A program made the position numbers and the translations under genes. The notes beneath the pieces were generated by a model that was given only the letters and a program-made list of their open reading frames with translations, had not been told where the DNA came from and ran no database searches. Below, one piece after another: positions 1 through 8,991 of a DNA stretch of 64,000 nt. Source of the DNA: Parapedobacter sp037190485 (GTDB taxonomy: Bacteria; Bacteroidota; Bacteroidia; Sphingobacteriales; Sphingobacteriaceae); assembly GCA_037190485.1 (NCBI GenBank), contig JBBCJB010000044.1, forward strand, positions 5,168 to 69,167, read 5' to 3'. Position 1 is the stretch's first letter; each line of letters opens with the position of its first letter.

Positions 1-1524
1 CCGGGCATAGGTAACCGGTACGGTGCGGTCGGCATCGCCATGCAATACATATACACCGAGTGGCTTGTAGTTGGTCGCGTAGGCGGGCACATTGCTCTGG
101 TTGCTGGAACGGAGCAGGAGGGATTCCATGGCGTTACGCCCTTTTTCGGGGATCAGCCCGTCGGCAGAACCGTAGCCCATCAGGGTGGGGTAGCCTGCGC
201 AGGGGGCGATGGCCGCCCAGTTGTCCGGGTAGGTTGCCCCCAGGAACCAGGTGCCATGGCCGCCCATCGAATGCCCCGTGAGGTAAATCCGTTGGCTGTC
301 GGGTTTCAATGTTTGTTTGGCGAGTGCGAGCACTTCCAGCGCATCGATACGCCCCCAATCCTCCCAGTTGAATCCCCGAGGGCGGCGGTTGGTGGGGGCC
401 ACGAGCGTGCCCCAGTCCTTGGCGGTATACGCCTGTGCTTGCCCGATGGCTTCCACGCCCGCACCGTGCACGGAGAGAAAGAGCGCATCGCCCGGCTTTT
501 CGCCCGAGCTGGACGGATTGACGGCATAATACTGCACGCTGCCGTCGATTTCGCTGACAAACGTGACGCGGTACGGTATGTTTGCGGGTACGCTGCGCAG
601 TACCAACGCTTTTTCGTCCAGTTGCTTGTTTCGCTGTTTCAGCGCCAGCGCGACCGGAATGTCGCCGGTGGCGCTAACCTGAGAGGCGTCTATCGGCACG
701 GCGACTTTACGTGTGCTGTGCGGTGGGATCGTCGGTACGGATGCCGTGCCGGTTCTGCCCTGTGTCGTGGCGCTCAGGGTCAGGTCGGTCAGCGGTTTCG
801 CCGAGGTGTTGACAATGACCACACCGGCGAGCAGACCGCTGTTGTCTTTTCCTTCCACGATGTCCGGTACCGTCGTGTCGCCCAGGTCGAGGTATACGGG
901 ACTGGCCGGGAACTGCAGCTCCGCGGCAACGAACAGCCCCCGGATGTAGAATTCGTTTTTCCCTTTCCGGAGTTGGATGGGGATGCGCATCCATCCCATG
1001 CGGTATGGGTCGCCGGCATGCAGCTCGCCGTTCACCAGGACGGCGCTGTTGCCACGGATGTTCAGCGTTGCCGCTTGGGCCTTCGGTGCGTGATAGGTGG
1101 TGTACAGGTAGGTGGGGCCCATGCGTTGCCGCTGGGTAGCCGGGGGTGTGCCGCTGGTTTGCCGGTCGATCCTGCCCGGACCCGCCGGATGGTTCGGGTT
1201 GTTCAGGTTACCGCCTGCCCCGGCTTGCGGGCGGAAGAAACCGGAGGTGTCGGTTTGGATGATCGACCACCCGTTTCCGGGGTTTTCATCACCACCCAGC
1301 GAGCTGCCCACTTGGGGGCTGGCGAGGGTTCCCTGGTAATGGTACCACAGCAATTCATCCGTGTAGACAGCCTCCCGGCCGTACTGGGCAGGTGCCTGGA
1401 TGTAGAGCGCTTCGCTGAAACGGTGGACGGATTGCGCGCGTGCGCAGGATGGCAAAACCAGGATCAGTGCCACGGCAAAGAGGTGGCCTATCGGAGACAG
1501 GAGGGGACGGGAATCCATTTTCAT
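1..1524 (-). CDS. Secreted alpha/beta-hydrolase, prolyl-oligopeptidase/esterase-like (3' end outside window)
   Basis: The minus strand is open from an ATG at 1524 to the window edge, so the C-terminus is missing. The N-terminus is a Sec signal peptide ending near CARAQ. The middle has a beta-rich region with a NGELHAGDPYRMGWMR segment, of the kind that precedes the catalytic domain in large secreted esterases. The hydrolase part carries LSVHGAGVEA (oxyanion-hole region) and GHSMGGHGTW, the nucleophile elbow with catalytic Ser, followed by VYVLHGDADRTVP, which should hold the acid. It is likely a periplasmic or outer-membrane-exposed esterase or peptidase. It lies downstream of susD but past a terminator, so it is probably a separate or attenuated unit. 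The substrate is unknown. A second in-frame ATG lies two codons downstream. Confidence 0.8.
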   Translation of the reverse strand, partial: MKMDSRPLLSPIGHLFAVALILVLPSCARAQSVHRFSEALYIQAPAQYGREAVYTDELLWYHYQGTLASPQVGSSLGGDENPGNGWSIIQTDTSGFFRPQAGAGGNLNNPNHPAGPGRIDRQTSGTPPATQRQRMGPTYLYTTYHAPKAQAATLNIRGNSAVLVNGELHAGDPYRMGWMRIPIQLRKGKNEFYIRGLFVAAELQFPASPVYLDLGDTTVPDIVEGKDNSGLLAGVVIVNTSAKPLTDLTLSATTQGRTGTASVPTIPPHSTRKVAVPIDASQVSATGDIPVALALKQRNKQLDEKALVLRSVPANIPYRVTFVSEIDGSVQYYAVNPSSSGEKPGDALFLSVHGAGVEAIGQAQAYTAKDWGTLVAPTNRRPRGFNWEDWGRIDALEVLALAKQTLKPDSQRIYLTGHSMGGHGTWFLGATYPDNWAAIAPCAGYPTLMGYGSADGLIPEKGRNAMESLLLRSSNQSNVPAYATNYKPLGVYVLHGDADRTVPVTYAR

Positions 1525-1539
1525 CGTCGGTAATAAAAG

Positions 1540-1570
1540 GGGCCGTCTTCGTTTAACCGGAAGACGGCCC
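1540..1570 (-). terminator. Hairpin terminator after the susC-susD unit
   Basis: An 11-bp perfect inverted repeat (1540-1550 with 1560-1570) encloses a 9-nt loop. On the minus strand it is followed by CCTTTTATT. It lies 34 nt past the SusD stop, so it probably ends or attenuates the susC-susD transcript before the downstream hydrolase. Confidence 0.7.
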
Positions 1571-1604
1571 ATGTTGTTTTAGGGTGTCTATGCTGTCCTT
1601 GAAC

Positions 1605-3521
1605 CTAGTTCGTTTTCTTCGCCCACCAAAGCGGGGTGAGGGCATTGTCTTCTCCACCCAAGGCCTTGATGGCCTCATCATAACCCTCTCCGTTGTTGTT
1701 GCGCAGTGTTGACGGATAAGGGATGCGTTGTGGGAAGAACCGGATATCGCTCGTCATGTAATTGGCCGATGTCAACGCAGGCATGTTGACCAGCGTGTTT
1801 TCGACGGCCGGGTTCTCGAAGAACGGAAGCCCTAACCTGCGGTGGTCGCTCCAGGTCTCCAGCGGAAGGTATGGGTTTTGGGCGATGAATTTCTGCGTGA
1901 TGATCTTGGTCAAATGGTCATTTTTGACCGTGCCGTTTTTGTAAATGTTATTTACCGGATAGCGGATTTCCACCGTACCCGTGGCATTATTCGTCCCATC
2001 TACGTAGTTCATGGTGCGTGTAGCCGGCGGTTCAGTGTTGTGTGACCAACTTACCGAAGTGCCTGCCCGGTTATAGGAGGTGCTTGTCAGGTAGTTGCCT
2101 AAATGGCTTGACACACCCCAGTAATCAAAACTGAGCTCAATGCCCTTTTCATAAGCGGCCTGGCCACTTTGTGGAACGGTCCAACCCCGTGTCGCTGCTT
2201 CGGCAATCAAGAAGTAAGACTCCCAAGGCGCAAAGAACGTGCGGCTGTTGGTGCCGTTCCTGAATTTGTTGATCAGTCGCGGGGTGGTGCCTTGGTAAGA
2301 ACGCACCTGGTTGAGCGAACCTTTGGTTCCCCAGTCGCCGTTTGGCCCGGCGTTCCATGTATACGCAGCATTGATCGTTTTGAATACCGTCTCGCCGCCC
2401 GGATTCATGAGATTCCGTGACGTGTTGCGAGCAACCGCTTCCTCAGGATAGAAATTGAACTGCGGATTGCTGAAATCACCGGGGATGGCAAACGCGGCGT
2501 AAGCCCGTGGATCCATGACTTTCGGCAATCCGTCCAGCCAATACCCGGCAGCAGGGTCGTTCGTCATTGTGGTGAAATGATTCGGGTATCGAATCCCGAT
2601 GTAGTTCTCCGGTTTGACGTATTGGCTATACGATGCGCCCAGCGATGTTTCCGAATTGATGCCACCCAAGCCAACGAACAGGTTATTCAATGTCGCGCTC
2701 AGCGTGAACGCATTCCAGGTACGGGTCATTACACCAGTCAAGGCATCCCAACCACCCGTTTCGTCCACTTCCATCATCTCGCCCAACGTCGAAATAAAGG
2801 GACCGGATGCTGCGGCCTCGAACTCAGACTTGGCTTTTGCTGCGTCGACCTCAGAAAGGCGCATCGCAAGGCGCATGCGCATCGAATTGGCGTAGCGCTG
2901 CCAGTTTGCGAAATCATAACCGTAAGCCGGGTCGAATCGCGAAATGGCCGATGCGCTCACGCTAAGGTCAAGAGAAGTGCTTGCCTCGCGCAGTTCATCC
3001 AAGAGGTGGTAATAGACGTCCTGCACACTGGCATAGTTCGGGTTTACGCCGGAATAACCATCGATGGGGATCGGGCCGAACATGTCGGACATTTCACTCA
3101 TCAAGTATGCCCGCCAAATCCGCGCCACTTGCAACAGGTTGTTGGTGTAAGGCTGTACGTTATTCGCCTCGATTTGCTCGTTGGCAACCGTGATTGCCGC
3201 AGTAACGGCCGAAAGCCAACCCGACAAATAGCTCCTGCCGTAATAGTCTACCGTCCACCCATCGTTGTGCGTGCCGACGACGATGCCGCCACCGAGTTGT
3301 TGCCTTCCGGCAGTTTTCCAATAGAGTACGAATATCCGCTCGGCGATGTGGGGATCCTGCTGGGCGCCGACAATGGCATTGTTAATGAAATACTCCACTT
3401 GGACCTGCTGCGCATTGGCGCCGAACGGGTCGATATTCATTTCTTCGAAATCACTGCATGAGGTTGACATCAATGCGACCGCTGCAAGGGAAGAAAGTCT
3501 TTTTATCATGTTACTTTTCAT
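1605..3521 (-). CDS. SusD/RagB-family outer-membrane nutrient-binding lipoprotein (SusD-like_2 type)
   Basis: This 638-residue protein begins with a lipoprotein signal peptide (LMSTSC, lipidated Cys22) followed by the SDFEEMNIDPFGA start typical of the SusD-like_2 branch. A helical TPR-like body follows, and the C-terminus has the usual NNNGEGYDEAI segment. Such proteins sit on the cell surface and cap the SusC transporter, delivering oligosaccharides, peptides or other ligands. The gene starts 18 nt after susC, so the two are one unit. The ligand cannot be deduced; an upstream ROK regulator hints at a sugar. An alternative Met lies at residue 5. Confidence 0.93.
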   Translation of the reverse strand: MKSNMIKRLSSLAAVALMSTSCSDFEEMNIDPFGANAQQVQVEYFINNAIVGAQQDPHIAERIFVLYWKTAGRQQLGGGIVVGTHNDGWTVDYYGRSYLSGWLSAVTAAITVANEQIEANNVQPYTNNLLQVARIWRAYLMSEMSDMFGPIPIDGYSGVNPNYASVQDVYYHLLDELREASTSLDLSVSASAISRFDPAYGYDFANWQRYANSMRMRLAMRLSEVDAAKAKSEFEAAASGPFISTLGEMMEVDETGGWDALTGVMTRTWNAFTLSATLNNLFVGLGGINSETSLGASYSQYVKPENYIGIRYPNHFTTMTNDPAAGYWLDGLPKVMDPRAYAAFAIPGDFSNPQFNFYPEEAVARNTSRNLMNPGGETVFKTINAAYTWNAGPNGDWGTKGSLNQVRSYQGTTPRLINKFRNGTNSRTFFAPWESYFLIAEAATRGWTVPQSGQAAYEKGIELSFDYWGVSSHLGNYLTSTSYNRAGTSVSWSHNTEPPATRTMNYVDGTNNATGTVEIRYPVNNIYKNGTVKNDHLTKIITQKFIAQNPYLPLETWSDHRRLGLPFFENPAVENTLVNMPALTSANYMTSDIRFFPQRIPYPSTLRNNNGEGYDEAIKALGGEDNALTPLWWAKKTN

Positions 3522-3539
3522 CTCAATAAAGTTAGTAGG

Positions 3540-6500
3540 CTAGAAACCAATGTTCAATCCGAAAGTAAAGGTGCGCATGGTTGGCGGCGCGCCATTTTCA
3601 AAACCAATGGCGTTTGTTCCGGTGGCAAACGTCGACTCCGGATCGATGCCGTCCATCTTGCTGTGGATCATCCAGACGTTGTTGCAGCTGGCAAAGACGC
3701 TGGCATTCTGCACGAACGATTTCCCGAGCACGGTTTTCGGCAACGCGTAGCTCAACTGCACGTTGCGTAGTCGGACATTGGTGGCGTCATAAATGTATTC
3801 CTCGTTGATGCCGAGGTTATTGGCCGTGGAGATGGCATTGAAATATTGCTGCTGGGTTACCGAGGTGTTATTGGGTACATAGCCATCAGTGGCATTACCT
3901 GATACCCCGGGTACAACGAAGTTTTCGCGAACGCCCCCAGGTGCCGTTATGGCAGCCGTGCCGAAGCGTTGCATGGCAACGTGGGTGCCTACGAACATCT
4001 GGCCGCCGAACCGGCCGTCGACCTGGAAGGACAGATTGATGTTTTTGTATCCGAAACTGTTGATCAAGCTGACCATCTCTCGGGCTTGCTGGTCACCTAA
4101 TTGAACCTGCTCGCCGTCACGCTGCGGTAGGCCGTTGTTCAGCAAAAGTTTGCCAAAGTGCTCGCTTTCCGGATCCTTCACCCGAAGGTAGCGATGCCCC
4201 CAGATCTCGCCGTAGGCACCACCTTTCCTGGCTCTGACCGCCAAATCATCAAACGTGCCGCCGGGCAACGGGTATTGCGTGACACCTAAACTTGACTCAA
4301 TGTCATTAACCGTATTGGTGTTTCGGCTGAAATTGACCGTCGCATCCCAACGGAAAGAGTTTTCGCGTTCCATCAGGTTGACATTGGCGACGATTTCCCA
4401 ACCTTGGTTTTGGATATCGCCTGCATTGATCTTCCGTGCCGTGTAGCCGCTGGAGGGATCCATCGGCAAATTGATTAGTTGGTACAGCGCATTGGATTTG
4501 TACCAGCTGACATCCAAGCTCAACCGGTTTTGGAAGAAACGGAACTCCCCGCCGAATTCGATGTTCCTGATCAGCTCACTACGTACATTTGGATTGAAAA
4601 AGATATCCCCGGTGTTGCCCGTGGTATTCCCAAGGGGGTCGTTTCCAATGCTGTATACATTGTAGAGTTGGTAGGGATTCATGTCGTTCCCCACTTCGGC
4701 ATACGAAGCCCTTAATTTGGTATACGTCAGCCAAGATGGCAATGCACCGCCATTTTTGTTGATCATATCGGAGACGACATAGGAAAGACTGACCGATGGA
4801 TAGAAAAACGACCGATTGTCGGGATGCAAGGTTGAAGTCCAGTCGTTCCGGAACGTAGATTCCAGAAACAGGTAGCCATCATAGTTGATGCCCAAGCTGC
4901 CGTAAATGGAATTGATTTTGCGTTCAGAATAGGTTTGCGAGGTTGTGGGAGTTCCTTTAGAGTTGCGGACATAGAAAAAATTAGGCACCTCCAACTCGCC
5001 GACCGAGGCACCCAATGATTCCGATTTTTGGTGCATCAAGTTGCCGCCCAATGTGACGTTGCCGCCCAATTTACCGAACACGTTGTCTTTTTGGGCAATC
5101 AACAACGCGCTATAGTTGGTTTCCCTAAATGTTTCCTTGCTCGTGCTGTATCGTCCGTTCGCCGGTGCCGGGCTGCCCGCCCAGTATTTGTTTTCCAGGT
5201 TGTTGGTGAACAAGTCGCCGCCCGCCCTGATTTCTGCGCTCAGCCAATCCGAAAACTCGCGCTTGAGCGATGCATTCAGCAAAAAACGGTCGCGTTTATC
5301 AGTGTTCTGGTCGTATTTCGCCCGCCAATACGGATTAATGGCATTGACACCAACGGTATACCACAACATTTTGCCGAATTCGTCAACACCGGAATCGAAT
5401 TCACTTACATCGATAGACCTCGGCAATACCTGCAGGTTATAGATGCTGCTGTTGTCGCGCCCGTTGTTTGGCCGGTTGAATCCACTCGTGTTGTTGTACT
5501 GGACTTTGACGTCGGTCGACCACTTTTCATCCCTGCCGAATTTCGTCGTGGCGCGCGAGGTCAAGTTCGTACGGACGAATTTGTTCTCGGGGATGATGCT
5601 CGAGTTGTTCAGCTGGCTGAATGAAGTGTAGATGGCGGTGTTGCCGTATTGTTGCTGGAAAGCCAAGTTGTGCGTTTGGTTCACGCCCGTCCGCAGGAAG
5701 GCGTCGAGGTTGTCGTGGATTCGCAAGGGGCCTTGGGTAACGTCATCCCATTTCGTTACCGTTTGCCCGGTGGCAAGCGGGCCCCAGCTAAGGATCGAAT
5801 TCTGGTCGTAATTTCCTTCCGTGCCCTGTCCGAACAGGTTTTGCGTCTCGGGGCGCATGAAGACCGACTCAATGCCTACGTTGGAAGAAACCGTGATACC
5901 GAGACCCGCTCTCGATCGGCCCGATTTGGTGGTGATCAAAATGACCCCGTTACCTGCACGGTTGCCGTACAATGCGGCAGCCGAGGGACCTTTGAGCACC
6001 GACATGCTCTCGATGTCGTCAGCGCTCAAATCGCCCAGTCCGTTGCCGCGATCCAATCCCGCACCCCAGTATCCGTTTTCGGTCGTACCGGTGAAATTGT
6101 TCATCGGTACCCCGTCAACGACGATAAGGGGCTGGTTGTCGCCGGTAAGCGAACTGAAGCCCCGTAGGATGATTTTCGCCGAACTGCCTGCGCCGTTGCT
6201 GGATCGCGCAATCTGTACACCGGCGGCTTTGCCCGAGAGCGCGTTGGTCAGGTTGGCTTCCCGCGCTTCGGCGAGTTGGGTGCCTCGTATCTCCTGAACG
6301 GCATAGCCTAACGACTTTTTCTCCCGCTTGATGCCCAGCGCCGTCACCACCACTTCGCCCAGCTCGCTGGATTCAACCTCTAGGGTCACGTTGATCTGCG
6401 CTTGGTTCCCTACGCTGATCTGCTGCGAAACATAGCCAAGCGTCGAGAACCGAAGTGTCTCGCCCGACGAGGCGCTGATGGAATACCGGCCTTCCGAATC

Positions 6501-6665
6501 GGTTTGCGTGGCCCGGGCGGTGCCCTGTACGGTTACGGTAGCGCCCGGCAGTGGGCCGTTCTCATCCGCCACGACACCCGTGACGGTACGTTGTGCATAG
6601 GCGACGAATACGGATGCAAAGATCGTCACCACCATCAGACAACATTTCATGTACTGATTTTTCAT
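3540..6665 (-). CDS. SusC/RagA-family TonB-dependent outer-membrane transporter
   Basis: This is a 1041-residue TonB-linked receptor. It has a signal peptide (cleavage after VAYAQ), then a carboxypeptidase-D regulatory-like domain (about residues 25-105, RTVTGVVADENGPLPGATV). The plug domain includes GVQIARSSNGAG and PLIVVDGVPMNNF, and a long beta-barrel ends in an aromatic strand (TFGLNIGF). There is no N-terminal STN domain, so it is unlikely to signal through an anti-sigma factor. With the adjacent SusD it forms a bipartite uptake complex energised by TonB/ExbBD, which is not encoded here. The upstream ROK gene is 101 bp away on the same strand and may be co-transcribed or regulate it. Confidence 0.95.
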   Translation of the reverse strand: MKNQYMKCCLMVVTIFASVFVAYAQRTVTGVVADENGPLPGATVTVQGTARATQTDSEGRYSISASSGETLRFSTLGYVSQQISVGNQAQINVTLEVESSELGEVVVTALGIKREKKSLGYAVQEIRGTQLAEAREANLTNALSGKAAGVQIARSSNGAGSSAKIILRGFSSLTGDNQPLIVVDGVPMNNFTGTTENGYWGAGLDRGNGLGDLSADDIESMSVLKGPSAAALYGNRAGNGVILITTKSGRSRAGLGITVSSNVGIESVFMRPETQNLFGQGTEGNYDQNSILSWGPLATGQTVTKWDDVTQGPLRIHDNLDAFLRTGVNQTHNLAFQQQYGNTAIYTSFSQLNNSSIIPENKFVRTNLTSRATTKFGRDEKWSTDVKVQYNNTSGFNRPNNGRDNSSIYNLQVLPRSIDVSEFDSGVDEFGKMLWYTVGVNAINPYWRAKYDQNTDKRDRFLLNASLKREFSDWLSAEIRAGGDLFTNNLENKYWAGSPAPANGRYSTSKETFRETNYSALLIAQKDNVFGKLGGNVTLGGNLMHQKSESLGASVGELEVPNFFYVRNSKGTPTTSQTYSERKINSIYGSLGINYDGYLFLESTFRNDWTSTLHPDNRSFFYPSVSLSYVVSDMINKNGGALPSWLTYTKLRASYAEVGNDMNPYQLYNVYSIGNDPLGNTTGNTGDIFFNPNVRSELIRNIEFGGEFRFFQNRLSLDVSWYKSNALYQLINLPMDPSSGYTARKINAGDIQNQGWEIVANVNLMERENSFRWDATVNFSRNTNTVNDIESSLGVTQYPLPGGTFDDLAVRARKGGAYGEIWGHRYLRVKDPESEHFGKLLLNNGLPQRDGEQVQLGDQQAREMVSLINSFGYKNINLSFQVDGRFGGQMFVGTHVAMQRFGTAAITAPGGVRENFVVPGVSGNATDGYVPNNTSVTQQQYFNAISTANNLGINEEYIYDATNVRLRNVQLSYALPKTVLGKSFVQNASVFASCNNVWMIHSKMDGIDPESTFATGTNAIGFENGAPPTMRTFTFGLNIGF

Positions 6666-6766
6666 GTTAAGTGTGTTAGTTAATGTGTATTGGTTAATTG
6701 CTACAGGGTGTGTTTAATGGTACTTTTAATCATATGGTTGTCATTTAGTTTGTAGTCGTTCGTTCC

Positions 6767-7999
6767 TTATATCGGATGCGCCTCCGCCGTTTTACGAGGA
6801 GACAGCCGCGATTTTTCCAGATCGAGGTGTTCGATGACGAGGCTCGCGGCGCCCAGAAGTTCGGCTTGATAACCGAGCGAAGAGATGGTCACGTCCGTTT
6901 GCTCCGCCAGTTTCGGGATGCAGAATTCGTTGATGGCGCGCTGTATCGGGGCCAGCAACAGTTTTCCCGCCGCGGCGGTCCTGCCGCTTAGCACCACGCG
7001 TTCCGGATTCATGATGTGGATGAGCGTGGCGATTCCCTTCCCGACGATGAATGCCGCATCCGAAAGCGAAGTGATGGCCAGCTGATCGCCTTGGCGCGCT
7101 GCTTGGATCAACTGGTCGCCTTCCGATTCGCCGGGGTCGGCAAATAGTTTTTCCAGGCGCGAAGCGGCACCGCTGGCGATGGCCTTTTTCGCATTTTCCA
7201 CCACGACGAGCAACGAAGCGTCGACTTCCAGGCATCCGCGTTTGCCGCACACGCAGAGTCTGTCGGTATGGGAGAGCGGGATGTGGCTGAATTCACCGGC
7301 ATAGCCGTTGTGGCCCCTGAACAATCGGCCATTCACGATCATGCCCAGGCCGATGCCCCAACCCATGTTGACCACCATCACATCTTGCATGCCCTTCGCC
7401 GAGCCGAAGTGCAATTCGGCAATGGCAATGGCGCTCGAATCATTCTCGATGTAGACGGGCATGCCCAAACGCTTGGTCAACCGGTCTCTTAACCCCGGTT
7501 GCTTGGCGGGCGCGGTCAGGTAGGAGGCATTCAGCCCTTTTTCGACGTCCACGAATCCGGGCATCCCCACGCCGATGCCCATGATGTGGGCTTGCCGGAT
7601 ATGGGATGAATGGATGTAGCGCTCAATGGCCACGCACAGTTGATCAAAGGCTTCCGGATTGTTGGATAAGGCCAATGGAAATGCCCGTTCCGGAAAGGCA
7701 GGCTCATTGGCGAGGTTGTACAGCACGACCCGGGTGATGAACTGATCCATGGCCACCGCCAAGATGTATTGCTTCGCCTTTTCATTGAGGCGGTAACGAA
7801 GCGCACGTCGCCCCCCCGTAGAGGGGGCCAATCCGTCTTCCACGGCATACCCGTCTTGCAGTAGCCCACCCATGATACTCGTGATGTTGGGTATGCTTTT
7901 CCGGGTATAGTGGCTGAGGTCGGCAAGGGACAAGGCACCCTTGTAATACAGCTGCTTGAATACCGTCTTCTTCAATTCGTCTTGGCGTTCGATTTTCAC
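6767..7999 (-). CDS. ROK-family transcriptional regulator
   Basis: This 410-residue protein has an N-terminal winged helix-turn-helix (about residues 10-70, LADLSHYTRKSIPNITSIMGGL) and a ROK sugar-kinase-like domain. The ROK part contains GIGVGMPGFVD and the zinc-binding CVCGKRGCLE signature. Proteins of this NagC/XylR/Mlc type bind sugars or sugar phosphates and control catabolic genes. It precedes susC-susD on the same strand, so control of that uptake locus is a reasonable inference. A promoter with consensus boxes lies upstream at 8039-8070, leaving a leader of about 33 nt. Whether the ROK domain retains kinase activity cannot be judged. Confidence 0.93.
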   Translation of the reverse strand: MKIERQDELKKTVFKQLYYKGALSLADLSHYTRKSIPNITSIMGGLLQDGYAVEDGLAPSTGGRRALRYRLNEKAKQYILAVAMDQFITRVVLYNLANEPAFPERAFPLALSNNPEAFDQLCVAIERYIHSSHIRQAHIMGIGVGMPGFVDVEKGLNASYLTAPAKQPGLRDRLTKRLGMPVYIENDSSAIAIAELHFGSAKGMQDVMVVNMGWGIGLGMIVNGRLFRGHNGYAGEFSHIPLSHTDRLCVCGKRGCLEVDASLLVVVENAKKAIASGAASRLEKLFADPGESEGDQLIQAARQGDQLAITSLSDAAFIVGKGIATLIHIMNPERVVLSGRTAAAGKLLLAPIQRAINEFCIPKLAEQTDVTISSLGYQAELLGAASLVIEHLDLEKSRLSPRKTAEAHPI

Positions 8000-8038
8000 A
8001 ATTTTCAGTTAACAACCAGATCTTTTTAAAATCTAATA

Positions 8039-8070
8039 CAAACTTAATAAATTATAAATGTAAAAGACAA
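8039..8070 (-). promoter_or_regulatory. Bacteroidota-type promoter for the ROK regulator
   Basis: Reading the minus strand, TTG at 8070-8068 is separated by 21 nt from TAAGTTTG at 8046-8039, an exact TAnnTTTG box. The predicted transcription start is near 8032, about 33 nt before the ROK start codon. The surrounding 8000-8166 interval is very AT-rich and otherwise featureless. Confidence 0.6.
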
Positions 8071-8229
8071 GAACTTATTAAAATAAAATATGAAGATTGT
8101 TTAACTTTCTGTTTTTTAGTTAATTATTTTTTATTGATGAAGTCGAATCCTCTTTTTTGAGCTAATGTGGGGGAAAACAGCTATTTTTACTCCGAGCTTG
8201 CTTTAAACAAGCGCGTCAACGAACAACGG

Positions 8230-8988
8230 ATGGGGAACGACAACATAGACCGATTTTCATACCGCGCCGAACACTATGATAAGTTTCGGCCGGGCTATCC
8301 CGACGAGTTGATTCGTTTCCTGCACCAGCACGCGGCCGTTGGCCGAGACACCGTTATCGCCGATATGGCCGCGGGCACCGGCATCTTCACCGAACAGCTG
8401 GCGCGCTGGGGCAATCCGATTTTTGCGATAGAACCCAATCCGTCCATGCGGCGACTTGCCGAAAAGCGGCTGCGGAAATTCGAGAACTGCACGTGCCGCG
8501 AGGGCAGGGCCGAGTCTTCCGGTTTGCCCGACGGTTCGGTGGATTTGATCGTGTCGGCGCAGGCCTTCCATTGGTTCGACCTGGAAAAGGCCAGGAGCGA
8601 ATTCGAACGGATCGGGCGAGGAACCCCTTGCGTGGCGGTTATCTGGAACTTGCGCAATGCCGATAGCCAATTCGAAGCGGGATATGAGACCCTTATCCAG
8701 ACCTACTCCGTGGATTACCTGCAGGTGAGCCAGCGGCGGATGACCACCGCGGAGGTGTTGTCGTTTTTCGGACAGACGGCGCCGGATTACCGGGTTTTCA
8801 ATCACGAGGATTTCCTGACGCATGAACAGCTGGTCGGTCGGACGCTGTCCTATTCCTATATGCCTGAAGTCGGGGCTGGGGTGTGGGAAGAGGTGATGCG
8901 GCGCCTCGAAGCGCTCTTCCATGACCATCAGCGGGACGGTCGGGTGCGGCTCTCCTACAAGACCAGGCTATTTGTCGGAAAAATTTAA
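8230..8988 (+). CDS. Class I SAM-dependent methyltransferase
   Basis: The protein of about 252 residues has the Rossmann-type motif I VIADMAAGTGIFTEQL, an acidic motif II (AIEPNPSM) and GSVDLIVSAQAFHWFD, a signature of the UbiE/Methyltransf_11-like group acting on small molecules. The frame is open from a GTG at 8167, but homologous proteins begin near the FSYRAEHYDKFRPGYP segment, so the ATG at 8230 is preferred. The substrate is unknown. It ends 3 nt before the next gene, so the two are probably co-transcribed. Confidence 0.85.
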   Translation: MGNDNIDRFSYRAEHYDKFRPGYPDELIRFLHQHAAVGRDTVIADMAAGTGIFTEQLARWGNPIFAIEPNPSMRRLAEKRLRKFENCTCREGRAESSGLPDGSVDLIVSAQAFHWFDLEKARSEFERIGRGTPCVAVIWNLRNADSQFEAGYETLIQTYSVDYLQVSQRRMTTAEVLSFFGQTAPDYRVFNHEDFLTHEQLVGRTLSYSYMPEVGAGVWEEVMRRLEALFHDHQRDGRVRLSYKTRLFVGKI

Positions 8989-8991
8989 GCA

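Noticed and set aside
40..1533. Long plus-strand open frame opposite the hydrolase
   Set aside because: Its translation is low-complexity and Gly/Arg/Val-rich with no family signature, while the minus strand encodes a clear alpha/beta-hydrolase with signal peptide and GHSMGG.
2577..3461. 294-codon plus-strand frame opposite susD
   Set aside because: It is the antisense shadow of a SusD gene whose lipobox and conserved blocks are intact.
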